DNA of 23,296 nucleotides, taken from contig URDG01000037.1 in NCBI GenBank assembly GCA_900546515.1, positions 1 through 23,296 of the forward strand. The letters run 5' to 3'. Within the stretch, counting starts at the first letter, position 1. The number at the start of each line of letters is the position of its first letter. This document shows, one piece after another, positions 1 to 7,830 of this stretch. The DNA comes from an uncultured Eubacteriales bacterium. Lineage in GTDB: Bacteria > Bacillota > Clostridia > Oscillospirales > Oscillospiraceae. The notes below the pieces were generated by a model that saw only the letters and a program-made list of their open reading frames with translations, was not told the DNA's origin and did no database searches. Made by a program: the position numbers and the translations under genes.

Positions 1-2
1 TG

Positions 3-78
3 TGGTGGACGATACAAGACTCGAACTTGTGACCTCCCGCACGTCAAGCGGATGCGCTACCAGCTGCGCCAATCGTCC
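3..78 (-). tRNA. tRNA-Val (anticodon GAC)
   Basis: The minus strand folds into a complete cloverleaf of 76 nt with the CCA end encoded (positions 3-5). The acceptor stem is GGACGAU paired with AUCGUCC, the D arm has GCGC/GCGC, and the T arm has ACAAG/CUUGU around UUCGAGU. The anticodon loop is UUGACGU, giving anticodon GAC, which reads valine GUC and GUU codons. It has its own sigma-A promoter at 100-128 and is cut off from the protein gene upstream by the terminator at 190-230, so it is probably transcribed alone or as the first gene of a tRNA unit that continues off the left edge. Confidence 0.95.
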
Positions 79-99
79 AGCTCTCTTCAAGCAAGAGGT

Positions 100-128
100 A
101 TTTTACATGATACTGCGCCGAATGTCAA
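100..128 (-). promoter_or_regulatory. Sigma-A promoter of tRNA-Val
   Basis: On the minus strand, TTGACA (123-128) and TAAAAT (100-105) are separated by exactly 17 nt. This is a near-consensus housekeeping promoter whose -10 box lies about 22 nt upstream of the tRNA 5' end. Confidence 0.85.
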
Positions 129-189
129 GAACTTTTTTCTGAATCTGCCTTTCTTTTTTACGGCCACGCAAAAATGCTCCTTCCGGCAC

Positions 190-230
190 AAGAAAAACAG
201 AGCCCGTTTATCACAGGCTCTGTTTTTCTT
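190..230 (-). terminator. Intrinsic terminator of the zinc-ribbon gene
   Basis: A perfect 15-bp inverted repeat (190-204 with 216-230, core ACAGAGCC/GGCTCTGT) with an 11-nt loop, flanked by A and T runs on both sides. It lies just after the stop codon of the gene at 246-887 and before the tRNA promoter. Confidence 0.9.
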
Positions 231-245
231 GAGTTAAACACCGCT

Positions 246-887
246 TTACGGCTTGCAGTAGACCGTCAGCACTTTTTCAACGCCAAAGGCCTCTACCGTC
301 AGCTTGCAGCTGCCGCTTTCAGCCAGACCCGTAACGACACACTGCTGCGTATCCTCGCTCGGCGTCAGCTGGATCATTGAATCGTCGCTTACGGACCAGG
401 TGAATCTGACACCCTGAACAGTCATGGGATACGGCACGGCGGTCAGCGTTATGGCATCTTCGCTCTTGCTCAAAGTAAAGTCGGTCTCTATTGAATTCGT
501 ATAGAACTGAATGTCTATCTTTTCAAGACTCGGCGTAGGCGTAGGCGAAGCCGTGGGCGCCGCTTCAATCTGCGGTAACTGATCGGTCACCGCGACCGGA
601 GGCGTCACCTTGCTCGGCACATTGTCTGCCCCGTCAAGACTGGTGGACACCATAACTATTACGGCCAGGATAACTGCAACCACCAATATCAAGCCAAAAA
701 TCATTTGCCATTTTGTGTTTGTCTCCGCCCGCTCGTAGGAAGCAGTGCCCCTAACCGTCCCAGGAGTCGTGCCGGGAGTTCTTGTGCTCTGCGCAACTCT
801 GCGCGTGCCGCAGTTCGGGCAGCGGCTGCGCAGGGATGAGAACGTCTCCCCGCACCGGCGGCATTTAACCTCAGGAATCATGCCCAT
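246..887 (-). CDS. Zinc-ribbon membrane protein with extracellular Ig-like domain
   Basis: A 213-residue protein of unknown function. Residues 9-26 form a zinc ribbon with two Cys-x2-Cys pairs (C9, C12, C23, C26). A Gly/Thr-rich linker follows, then one membrane span at about 61-82. Next is a Pro/Thr-rich stalk (about 92-120) containing a short PT repeat, and a beta-rich C-terminal domain (about 122-213) that resembles bacterial Ig-like (BIG2-type) folds and holds three cysteines. The predicted topology is ribbon inside, Ig-like domain outside. The start is well supported: AGGAGG at 896-901 is 8 nt upstream of the ATG. A second in-frame ATG lies two codons downstream. It has its own promoter and terminator, so it is monocistronic. 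Similar zinc-ribbon/TM proteins are common in Clostridia, but I cannot assign a function. Confidence 0.85.
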   Translation of the reverse strand: MGMIPEVKCRRCGETFSSLRSRCPNCGTRRVAQSTRTPGTTPGTVRGTASYERAETNTKWQMIFGLILVVAVILAVIVMVSTSLDGADNVPSKVTPPVAVTDQLPQIEAAPTASPTPTPSLEKIDIQFYTNSIETDFTLSKSEDAITLTAVPYPMTVQGVRFTWSVSDDSMIQLTPSEDTQQCVVTGLAESGSCKLTVEAFGVEKVLTVYCKP

Positions 888-931
888 TACAGGTTCCTCC
901 TCATTCTATGTAGGTATAGAATTACTTGTAA

Positions 932-960
932 ATAATACATCTTATTAGTCTTTTCGTCAA
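932..960 (-). promoter_or_regulatory. Sigma-A promoter of the zinc-ribbon gene
   Basis: On the minus strand, TTGACG (955-960) and TATTAT (932-937) have a 17-nt spacer. The -10 box is about 45 nt upstream of the start codon. The rest of the 888-1210 gap holds only this promoter and the divergent one at 1151-1179; I see no other gene or strong hairpin in it. Confidence 0.75.
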
Positions 961-1150
961 GCCTTGTAGTGCACTTTTGGCTAATTTGGAGCGATTTTCA
1001 GCGTGTCATTCCCCACTATGTCCCCAATTTCGCCTCATTTTGCTCAAATTTGGCTGCATTTTTGCCGCCGTACCGCTGCTTTTCTGCCACTTTACCCGGC
1101 ACAGCGAAAAACTTCCGGCCCGGTATTTTTCACTATAACACCGGTGCATA

Positions 1151-1179
1151 TTGAAAAAGTGCGGCGCAGATGTTAAAAT
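1151..1179 (+). promoter_or_regulatory. Sigma-A promoter of the ATPase-CYTH gene
   Basis: TTGAAA (1151-1156), a 17-nt spacer, then TAAAAT (1174-1179). Transcription would begin near 1186. That rules out the upstream in-frame start at 1151 and supports translation from the ATG at 1211. Confidence 0.8.
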
Positions 1180-1210
1180 ATACCCAAAAATCAGAAACGG
1201 AGCTTATGCT

Positions 1211-2317
1211 ATGGCCAAAAACATAACCAGAATAGTTCTGACCGGCGGACCCGCCGCAGGCAAAACGACCCTGATAAGCCGCATACTCAAGGAATTCAAG
1301 AAGGAGGACGGCTGGAAGGTCATAATCATCCCGGAGACCGCGACCGAGCTTATATCCGGCTTCGGCATCAAGCCCTTCGGCGACTGCGTGACTATGGAGC
1401 AGTTCCAGTACTTCGTCATCGCGGATCAGCTGCACAAGGAGAAGCTCGCTCTCGGCGCGGCCGAGCTCGTGCCGGAAGATAAGGTGCTGATAGTTTACGA
1501 CCGCGCCGTACTCGACGACAAGGCGTACATAAGCGACGAGCAGTTCAGGGATACGCTGTCCTACTTCGGGAAAACCGAGGATGAGATAATAAGCGGCTAC
1601 GACGCGGTGCTGCACCTTGTCAGCTGCGCAAAGGGCGCGGAGTTTGCCTATAATTTCGGCAACGCCGCCCGCTATGAGAGCGTCGAGACCGCCCGTGAGA
1701 AGGACGATCTCACTCTGCGCGCATGGAGCCGTCATCCCAGCCTGCATATAATCGACAATTCCGTAAATTTTGAGGATAAGATAAACCGCGCCCTCGCCGC
1801 AATATACGGTCTTGTCGGCCAGCCCGCGCCGCAGGCCGACAAGCGCAAATACCTCATCGCCATGCCGGACACCGGCGTTATTTCCGGCCAATACGGTGCC
1901 GTCGCCGTAGACATGATGCAGACCTATCTCACGGCCTCCTCGCCCAATGTGGAGCGCCGCATCCGCCAGCAGAAAAACGGGCGCGACTATCTGTATTTTT
2001 ACACGGAGAAGCGCATCGGCGACGACGGGACGCGCTGGGTCACGGAGCGCCCCATATCCGAAAAGGAATATATAGCCTATCTGATGGAAAGCGATCTGAG
2101 CATGCACAGCGTGCGCAAGACAAAATACCGTTTCAGCTGCGAAGGCCGCCGGATGGAGATAGACGTATATCCCTTCTCCGCGGAACGCGCAGTGCTGTTC
2201 ATCTACGGCACGTCCCCGGAACAGGCCGCTGTCCCGTCCGAAATTAAGATCCTGAAAGACGTCACCGGCGACGCCGCCTATAAAAACCGCGCGCTTGCAA
2301 AAAGTCAGACTCTCTGA
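1211..2317 (+). CDS. P-loop ATPase (AAA_28-like) fused to a CYTH-like domain
   Basis: A 368-residue cytoplasmic protein. Residues 8-20 contain a Walker A loop (GGPAAGKTT), and residues 92-102 hold a Walker B-like segment (VLIVYDRAVLD). The N-terminal half resembles the NadR/AAA_28 nucleotide-kinase-like ATPases. The C-terminal half (about 212-358) has CYTH-type features: VERRIRQ, then YTEKR, TERPIS, a basic KTKYRF strand, and MEIDVY followed by an acidic/hydrophobic strand. CYTH domains bind triphosphate-containing substrates (inorganic triphosphate, nucleotides, thiamine-PPP). The same two-domain order is known from eukaryotic TTD14-like proteins. The ATG at 1211 was chosen because GGAG (1198-1201) precedes it and the promoter -10 box is at 1174-1179. 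It is monocistronic. The domain calls are recognition by eye; the substrate is unknown. Confidence 0.85.
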   Translation: MAKNITRIVLTGGPAAGKTTLISRILKEFKKEDGWKVIIIPETATELISGFGIKPFGDCVTMEQFQYFVIADQLHKEKLALGAAELVPEDKVLIVYDRAVLDDKAYISDEQFRDTLSYFGKTEDEIISGYDAVLHLVSCAKGAEFAYNFGNAARYESVETAREKDDLTLRAWSRHPSLHIIDNSVNFEDKINRALAAIYGLVGQPAPQADKRKYLIAMPDTGVISGQYGAVAVDMMQTYLTASSPNVERRIRQQKNGRDYLYFYTEKRIGDDGTRWVTERPISEKEYIAYLMESDLSMHSVRKTKYRFSCEGRRMEIDVYPFSAERAVLFIYGTSPEQAAVPSEIKILKDVTGDAAYKNRALAKSQTL

Positions 2318-2334
2318 ATCGGATAACGTACATA

Positions 2335-2366
2335 AAAACTCCCCTGACATGCGTCAAGGGAGTTTT
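2335..2366. terminator. Bidirectional terminator between convergent genes
   Basis: An inverted repeat with AAAACTCCC at 2335-2343 pairing with GGGAGTTTT at 2358-2366, and an inner TGAC/GTCA stem with a 4-nt loop. A-rich and T-rich flanks on both sides let it stop transcription from the ATPase gene (plus) and the surface-protein gene (minus). Confidence 0.88.
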
Positions 2367-2409
2367 CCTTATATATCTTACGCTTATGTGCAGTTCCGTA
2401 CTTTCCGGT

Positions 2410-4869
2410 TTACCAGAGCTTGCGGCGCTTGGTGATCACGATAGCCGCAGCGCCGGCGGCGCTGAGTACGCCGAGAACCGTCCACAGCGCGAGGTTGCTG
2501 TCGTCGCCGGTCTTTACGCCGTTGATCGTGGACGAGGTACCCCACGTTCTGAAGTAGCCGGAGGCCGCGCCGTAGTTCGTGCCGATCTCTATGGTATGGT
2601 ATGCGGCCTTATTGATATAGTTGAGGTATGCCGGGTTCATGACTATAAGGATATTTCCGGTCCTGCCGGACTCGCACTTATAGTCGCGTCCCTCTACCAG
2701 CGTGTAGCCGTCCACGATAACATAGCGGCCGCTGTACGAGTCAAAGTAGTGCACATAGTCGTTGACTTCAAACGCCAGTGCGTTCTTTCCGTCAAAGACG
2801 GAGTTGTTTCCGTTGATTATCGCGGGAGTATACTGCGCCGTGACGGTGACGGAGCCGACTGCGCCGTCAGTCCTTGCGGTGAAGGTGCACGGGCCGTTGA
2901 AGCGGACCTTTGCATATGCCGTGTTGCCGTTGATATTGAACAGCTCCATGCAGCTGTTGCTGCTGTTCGCCGTCCATGTGACGGTCTCATTGGGCTGGCC
3001 GTTGCTGATCGCAGCCTCGAGTCTGACAATACCGCCATAGGCATTGATGACATTTCCGGGAGTGCTGCCGTTGCCGGGGTAGGCAATGACCACGACCTGC
3101 TTTGTGCCGCTCGTCTTCACGCTGACGGTGCGCACTGCGGCCGTATAGCCGTTTTTGCTCGCCTCGACGGTCACGGTGCCGCTCTTGGCGCCGGGGACGA
3201 CAAAACCGTTGTTATCCACGGTGGTGTCCGTCGCGCCGTCTGCTGCGGTGATCCGCCACTTGATGTCGCCTATCACCTTGTTGTCCTTGTCGACCGCATA
3301 GAGCTGGCGGCCGCCGTTCTTGCCGGTACCTGCAATGAGCTCTACGGTCTCAGGCACTATTTTCAGTGTGTTCGCCGCGCTGACAGTGACCGTGCAGGTC
3401 GCGGCGGTATAGCCTTCCACGCTGGCCTCGATCGTGACCTTGCCTTCCTTAGTTCCGGGAACGACAAAGCCGGTGTTGTCCACGGTGGTGTCCGTCGCGC
3501 CGTCAGCCGCGGTAATCCGCCAGCTTGCGCTGAGAACCTTGTTGTCCTTATCCAGCGCGTAGAGCTGACGTCCGCCGCTCTTGCCGGTGCCGGCTACGAG
3601 CTCGACCGGAGTGGGCACGATAGTGATGGTATTATTGGGCGCCTCGGTTATGGTGACGGTACCGCTCGCGGTAACTCCGTCCCTGCTGGCCTGAACGGTC
3701 AGCGTACCGGGCTTTGCGCCGGGAGTGACAAGACCCGTGGCGCTCACGGTGGTATCATCGGCCCCGTTGACTGCGGTGACAGTCCACACGGCCTCGGTCT
3801 CCTTGCCGTCTATTCTGGCAACGAGCTGCTGCGGTGCTGAGGACGCCTGCGCGGTGAGCGGATCGACGGTGATGACAACCGCCGGCTCCTCGCTCTTCTT
3901 CAGGACCTCGACCTCATAGGATGCCGAACCCTTTCCGTTTGCAAGCGTTGCAACGATCTGGACGGTGCCGGTCAGCCCCTTGTTATTTGCGGTGGCCTCG
4001 CCGGTCGCGGCGTCAAAGGAGACGAGCCCCTCTTCATTGCCGAGTATCGACCAGATAATTTCCTTGCCGGCCGTCGCGTTCTCGGGAGTGTATATCACGG
4101 CCTGAGAGCATTTGTTATCCGGCAGAAGCTGGATCTTCGCGGTGGTGAAAGAAATACCCGTCGCCTCGATCGGATCCGCCTCGAGCACCGTGATCCTGTA
4201 TACCGTCCAGTGGCCGGCATTGTCGCTCACAGTGACCTCGGCCTCGCCGGGTGCTTTTGCGGTGACAAGACCGCCCTCGGTGACGTCTATAAACTCATTG
4301 CCGGAAGAAACCCTGTAGGAGACGGGGCCCACAATATCTGCGCCGTCAGGCATGGGCAGCACGGCGGGGAGCTGCTGCGTGACCGTCTCGCCGATGACCA
4401 TCTTTATGGAGACAGGCTCTTCGGAGCTCTTCTTTATGTTGGTCGCATCATTGCTGACCTCTACCTTGGCCGTTCCGGTGTAGATCACGTCCGCCTTATC
4501 CCTGTCCCCGGCGGGGTACCAGCACTCACAGGTCACGGTAGTGGAGCCCTTGCCCTTTGCAACGATATAGTCGCCCTCGTCATCCACATATTCGTGGACC
4601 GCTACGTCTTCGTCGCCGGTGCTCCAGCTCCAGGAGTAGTCCGCGCCGGTGATAAGCTTGCCCTTGCTCTCATCGCTGTTGGTCTTATATCCGCTCACGG
4701 AGAGCTTCACTCTCTGCGCAGCGGTATCATTGACGTCCAGAGCGTAGCTTTCCTTATCAAAGTCCAGCTTGCCAACAGGCGTATTGTCCGCATAAGCTCC
4801 GACGCTGCACATTGCGGTGAGCATGCAGGCCAGAAGCAGTACGGATAATGCTTTCCTCATAGTTTTCAT
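2410..4869 (-). CDS. Repetitive Ig-like (BIG2-type) cell-surface protein with wall-anchor tail
   Basis: An 819-residue secreted protein. Residues 1-27 are a signal peptide (basic MKTMRK, hydrophobic core, cleavage near AYA/DN). The body is a chain of beta-rich Ig-like modules. Three tandem modules at about 331-409, 414-499 and 501-585 are clearly related, and the last two are nearly identical (both contain WRITAADGATDTTVDN). The C-terminus has the layout of a sortase substrate: VKTGDD at about 785-790, a hydrophobic span of about 20 residues, and the basic end KRRKLW. The motif lacks the LP of canonical LPxTG. The ATG at 4869 has AAGGAGG a few bases upstream, and the promoter -10 box at 4924-4929 rules out the longer frame beginning at 4977. 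It is probably a monocistronic adhesin or wall-structural protein; no catalytic domain is visible. Confidence 0.88.
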   Translation of the reverse strand: MKTMRKALSVLLLACMLTAMCSVGAYADNTPVGKLDFDKESYALDVNDTAAQRVKLSVSGYKTNSDESKGKLITGADYSWSWSTGDEDVAVHEYVDDEGDYIVAKGKGSTTVTCECWYPAGDRDKADVIYTGTAKVEVSNDATNIKKSSEEPVSIKMVIGETVTQQLPAVLPMPDGADIVGPVSYRVSSGNEFIDVTEGGLVTAKAPGEAEVTVSDNAGHWTVYRITVLEADPIEATGISFTTAKIQLLPDNKCSQAVIYTPENATAGKEIIWSILGNEEGLVSFDAATGEATANNKGLTGTVQIVATLANGKGSASYEVEVLKKSEEPAVVITVDPLTAQASSAPQQLVARIDGKETEAVWTVTAVNGADDTTVSATGLVTPGAKPGTLTVQASRDGVTASGTVTITEAPNNTITIVPTPVELVAGTGKSGGRQLYALDKDNKVLSASWRITAADGATDTTVDNTGFVVPGTKEGKVTIEASVEGYTAATCTVTVSAANTLKIVPETVELIAGTGKNGGRQLYAVDKDNKVIGDIKWRITAADGATDTTVDNNGFVVPGAKSGTVTVEASKNGYTAAVRTVSVKTSGTKQVVVIAYPGNGSTPGNVINAYGGIVRLEAAISNGQPNETVTWTANSSNSCMELFNINGNTAYAKVRFNGPCTFTARTDGAVGSVTVTAQYTPAIINGNNSVFDGKNALAFEVNDYVHYFDSYSGRYVIVDGYTLVEGRDYKCESGRTGNILIVMNPAYLNYINKAAYHTIEIGTNYGAASGYFRTWGTSSTINGVKTGDDSNLALWTVLGVLSAAGAAAIVITKRRKLW
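3115..3630 (-). repeat. Tandem repeat of two near-identical Ig-like modules in the surface gene
   Basis: Two adjacent in-frame units of roughly 86 codons each (about 3373-3630 and 3115-3369) encode modules that match at most positions. They share an identical DNA run of about 26 bases over the codons for GATDTTVD. A third, more diverged unit lies just upstream in the gene at about 3643-3879. Such repeats can expand or contract by recombination, so copy number may differ between strains. Confidence 0.8.
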
Positions 4870-4923
4870 TATTCTCTCCTCCTTGATTGAAGGTAATTGC
4901 GCCAGCTTCGTCTCATCATATTT

Positions 4924-4952
4924 ACTATACCACATTTCAAGCACTGCGGCAA
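4924..4952 (-). promoter_or_regulatory. Sigma-A promoter of the surface-protein gene
   Basis: On the minus strand, TTGCCG (4947-4952), a 17-nt spacer, then TATAGT (4924-4929). The transcript would start near 4917, leaving a leader of about 48 nt before the ATG at 4869. Confidence 0.75.
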
Positions 4953-5049
4953 TTAAATTATTACAAAAAAACCGCAAGTTTTTTCAGTTTTCTTGCATTT
5001 TCGCCGCCGCGCCTTTATGCCGGCTGTGCCTTACGCTTCATATGACGGC

Positions 5050-5112
5050 CGGATCTTCAAAAGGTTCCCTTCCGCCGGAAAAAGATCCGCACAAATTTTT
5101 TCCTTTTTGTGC
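5050..5112 (+). other. Structured intergenic segment, terminator-like on the plus strand
   Basis: CGGATCTT (5050-5057) pairs with AAGATCCG (5082-5089) around a smaller TTCC/GGAA hairpin, followed by T-rich DNA. Overlapping it, GCACAAA (5089-5095) pairs with TTTGTGC (5106-5112). It sits in the 368-nt gap 4870-5237 between divergent genes, where no plus-strand gene precedes it. Besides this, the gap holds only the promoters at 4924-4952 and 5174-5202. It may be a small transcript's 3' end or an unexpressed relic. Confidence 0.35.
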
Positions 5113-5173
5113 AGAACTTTACCTGGCAATGTACGTCTTACAGAGCAGGGAGCGTCATTTTACAAATCCGCTA

Positions 5174-5202
5174 TGGAAATCTCAGCGCCGCAATTGTATA
5201 AT
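5174..5202 (+). promoter_or_regulatory. Promoter of the DUF3298-like lipoprotein gene
   Basis: A perfect -10 box TATAAT (5197-5202) lies 17 nt after a weaker -35 box TGGAAA (5174-5179), about 35 nt upstream of the ATG at 5238. It may also drive the channel pair downstream. Confidence 0.65.
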
Positions 5203-5237
5203 GGATCATCACTCTTTTAAAGATTTCGGGGTGCAGA

Positions 5238-6821
5238 ATGAAAAAAAGCATTTCATTTTTACTCGCGCTCACCGCGCTTGTGCTCTGTGCCTGCGGCGGC
5301 AGTGTTCCGCAGCAGACGGATGAGCCGGCCGAGGTCTCCGCAAGTCCCGCGGCGTCAGCGCTGCCGGGGGTATATCCTCTGGATTTCTTCAAGGATACGG
5401 AAGCGCTATGGCAGCAGGAGCAGGACGGCACGGAGCTGGTCCGCGTCAGCTATCCGGTGCTGTCACTGAGTCAGGAGGACTCCGTGAAGTTCAGCGCGCT
5501 CTCCAACGCTCTTCTGGCGCTGAATTCCGACGCCGCTTCCGCCGGCAGTTCCTCATACGATCAGCTTCTGCCGCTGGCGCAGGCCGAGCTTGCGCGCTGC
5601 GCCGCAGCCGCCGGTGTGGGATCGGGCGAGGACGCGCCGGTATTCAAGACCTTTTACCGCAAGGTGGATCTGACCCTGCCGCGCGCCGACAGCCGCGCCG
5701 TCAGCGTGCTCTACAGTCTTACAAGCTACTCCGGCGGCACGGAGGGCGACGTATTCTACTACAGCAGCAATTTTGACAGTGCCAGCGGGCGGCTCCTCAG
5801 CCTGAGCGACGTTGTTCTCGACCTGCCGGAGTTCCGCGACATACTTGAGGCGGGGCTGCGGGAGAAGTACGCTGAGGTCGACTTCACGGCGCTGGAGGAT
5901 GCGCTGAACGGTTACATGTCCGATCTGTCGTCCCTGACGTGGACGCTGGATTATCAGGGGCTGAGCTTTTTCTTCGCCGCTGGGACGCTTGCTCCCTATG
6001 ACGACGGGGCAATGCAGCTTTCGCTGCGTTTTGCCGACAATCTGAGGCTTTTCAGTCTCTATTACACCGCTGTTCCTACCGCATATGCGGTGCCGCTGAC
6101 GGGCGGCAACTGCCTCAACTATGACTTCGATCAGGACGGGAAGGCCGACGAGATCAGCGTTGAGCGTATATACGGGGACGACGGCAGTATAGAAAAGCTG
6201 AAAATAAGCGTCAACGGCAAGGTATTCACCGCCAACACCCCGATGACGGACTGCGACTGCTATGTTGTCCGCCCCGGCACCGGCAGAAGCTACCTGTTCA
6301 TAAGCGCGCAGAACCTGACCGGCTACGGTTACATAAGCGTATATCTCATCGACCGCACCGGGGCAAGCCTCGCCGGGATGCAGTATGAGAGCAGCCTGTA
6401 CGCCGCGTCTTACACTCCGGCCTGCGCCGGGACGACGCTGCTTACAGACCCCGGATACTTCATGATGGGGACGCGCATACAGTATCTCGGCACGCTGACC
6501 GGTCTGAAGGTATACAGCATCGGTACGGACGGCATGCCGGTGAGCAGCGACAGCTACTATCAGCTTTACGGCGCTGATCCGCTGACGCTGAAGACCCAGC
6601 TCGTCACCGCGACCATAGACGCGGCCGGCTCCGGCACCTTTGCCGCTGAGACCTTTCCCGCCGGGACGCGGCTGAGCTTCTGGCGCGGCGACGGGAGCGG
6701 TTCGATGGATATGTATACCGACGACGGCGTATACTGCCGTCTCTATGTCAGCGGCAAGCCGGGCAGCCAGAAAGTGAACGGCGTTCCGGTCGAAAACGTG
6801 TTCGACGGTATAGTCTACTGA
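5238..6821 (+). CDS. Lipoprotein with DUF3298/RsiV-like domain
   Basis: A 527-residue exported lipoprotein. The signal peptide ends in a lipobox (LCAC, lipidated C19), followed by a Ser/Pro/Ala-rich tether. Residues about 65-275 resemble the DUF3298 region found in RsiV anti-sigma factors and in some peptidoglycan deacetylases; the clearest part is YSGGTEGDVFYYSSNFD at 164-180, followed by an S/G-rich turn. Residues 296-304 form a calcium-loop-like DxDxDGxxD. The remaining C-terminal part is beta-rich and I do not recognise it. The ribosome site is modest (GGGGTG at 5228-5233). No terminator separates it from the channel pair 94 nt downstream, so co-transcription is likely. That would place a surface sensor or wall-interacting protein beside a wall-anchored stator. 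Function is inferred only. Confidence 0.82.
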   Translation: MKKSISFLLALTALVLCACGGSVPQQTDEPAEVSASPAASALPGVYPLDFFKDTEALWQQEQDGTELVRVSYPVLSLSQEDSVKFSALSNALLALNSDAASAGSSSYDQLLPLAQAELARCAAAAGVGSGEDAPVFKTFYRKVDLTLPRADSRAVSVLYSLTSYSGGTEGDVFYYSSNFDSASGRLLSLSDVVLDLPEFRDILEAGLREKYAEVDFTALEDALNGYMSDLSSLTWTLDYQGLSFFFAAGTLAPYDDGAMQLSLRFADNLRLFSLYYTAVPTAYAVPLTGGNCLNYDFDQDGKADEISVERIYGDDGSIEKLKISVNGKVFTANTPMTDCDCYVVRPGTGRSYLFISAQNLTGYGYISVYLIDRTGASLAGMQYESSLYAASYTPACAGTTLLTDPGYFMMGTRIQYLGTLTGLKVYSIGTDGMPVSSDSYYQLYGADPLTLKTQLVTATIDAAGSGTFAAETFPAGTRLSFWRGDGSGSMDMYTDDGVYCRLYVSGKPGSQKVNGVPVENVFDGIVY

Positions 6822-6858
6822 CAATATCATACGTCCGACAGCCCTCGGGGATGCCGCC

Positions 6859-6886
6859 TTGCCTGGACGCCATCCCTGTTTATATA
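6859..6886 (+). promoter_or_regulatory. Possible internal promoter before the channel pair
   Basis: TTGCCT (6859-6864), a 16-nt spacer, then TATATA (6881-6886), about 30 nt upstream of the GTG start at 6916. TATAGA two bases further on, with an 18-nt spacer, is an equal alternative -10 box. Confidence 0.45.
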
Positions 6887-6915
6887 GAAAAACATACGAT
6901 CAGGAGGTACTGTCT

Positions 6916-7830
6916 GTGAGTAATCTAAGCAACATGCCCGTCTCGGGCGTGATCGTCATTGCCGTGACGGTCACACTTTTCATTCTCGCCGTATTCATGC
7001 TTTTCGGCGTGTGCGCGAGCTACCGGCGTCTTTCAAGACTCGTGAGCGACAACCAGACCTCGGGCAATGAATTTCTGCGCTATGCGTCCGGCGAATTTGC
7101 CGCGGCCTACAAGCGCTACGGCGCCGATGTCAACACCCCCGCGATCATTTCAAACGCGGTAGGCGCGAAGCTCTCCGGCGCGCTGTTCTGCGAGCGCTTC
7201 CTCAATAATGCCGTTTCCCTCTTCGTGACGCTCGGCCTTTTCGGCACGTTTCTCGGCCTGAGCCATTCCGTGGCCTCGCTTACGGAGCTGATAAGCTACA
7301 GCAACACGTCAGAATGGCTGAGCGTGCTGGACAGCGTCGGTGGCGGGCTGATGTCCGCGCTCAGCGGTATGGGCGTGGCGTTCTACACCTCGCTTGTAGG
7401 CGTGGCCTGCTCGATAATCCTCACGCTTCTGCGTTCGGTATTCAACCCCGAGACTCTGCGCCGCCGGCTTGAGACTCAGCTTGAGCTGTGGTTTGACCAT
7501 ACCGTGGCCCCCACGCTGCCCACAAAGGCCGCAAAGGACGATGTTGAGCTCGTCCACCAGATGATAGACGCGATGAACGACGCCGCCAACAGCATGGACC
7601 GCATGCTTCAGACAGCCGCCGGTGAGTTCGGCAAGACCATGGACACCGGCCGGAGCTATCTCGGCGCATTCAACAAGACAGTCGGAAGCTTCAACGACGG
7701 CGTACATGATTTCTCCGAGTTCAACTACAGTCTTCAGGGCACGGTAGAGCGCATGGATCTGGCGATACGCGATCTTGTCTCCGCACTGCGGCAGGCAAAG
7801 GGCGGCGCTGAGAAAGGCGGCCGTCAATGA
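6916..7830 (+). CDS. MotA/TolQ/ExbB-family channel protein (ZorA-like)
   Basis: A 304-residue inner-membrane protein expected to form the pentameric ion-channel ring of a stator-type motor. It has three membrane spans at about 10-33, 98-118 and 150-173. The family signature appears as VTLGLFGTFLGL (104-115), then GLMSALSGMGVAFYTSLVG in the third span. The cytoplasmic C-terminal tail of about 130 residues is helical. I chose the GTG at 6916 because a perfect AGGAGG (6902-6907) is 8 nt upstream; the earlier in-frame TTG at 6859 lies inside the likely promoter. The stop overlaps the partner's start by 4 nt (ATGA), which implies coupled translation. No flagellar, Tol or Exb genes are nearby. The closest look-alikes I know of are ZorA proteins, but Zorya effector genes are absent. 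Confidence 0.9.
   Translation: MSNLSNMPVSGVIVIAVTVTLFILAVFMLFGVCASYRRLSRLVSDNQTSGNEFLRYASGEFAAAYKRYGADVNTPAIISNAVGAKLSGALFCERFLNNAVSLFVTLGLFGTFLGLSHSVASLTELISYSNTSEWLSVLDSVGGGLMSALSGMGVAFYTSLVGVACSIILTLLRSVFNPETLRRRLETQLELWFDHTVAPTLPTKAAKDDVELVHQMIDAMNDAANSMDRMLQTAAGEFGKTMDTGRSYLGAFNKTVGSFNDGVHDFSEFNYSLQGTVERMDLAIRDLVSALRQAKGGAEKGGRQ

Noticed and set aside
2386..3840. A 484-codon plus-strand open frame opposite the surface-protein gene
   Set aside because: It mirrors the repeated Ig-like modules of the minus-strand gene, and it starts beyond a strong terminator with no promoter.
6845..6876. A GGGATG/CATCCC inverted repeat after the lipoprotein gene as a terminator
   Set aside because: The stem is only 6 bp with a long loop and no T run, so it does not argue against read-through into the channel pair.
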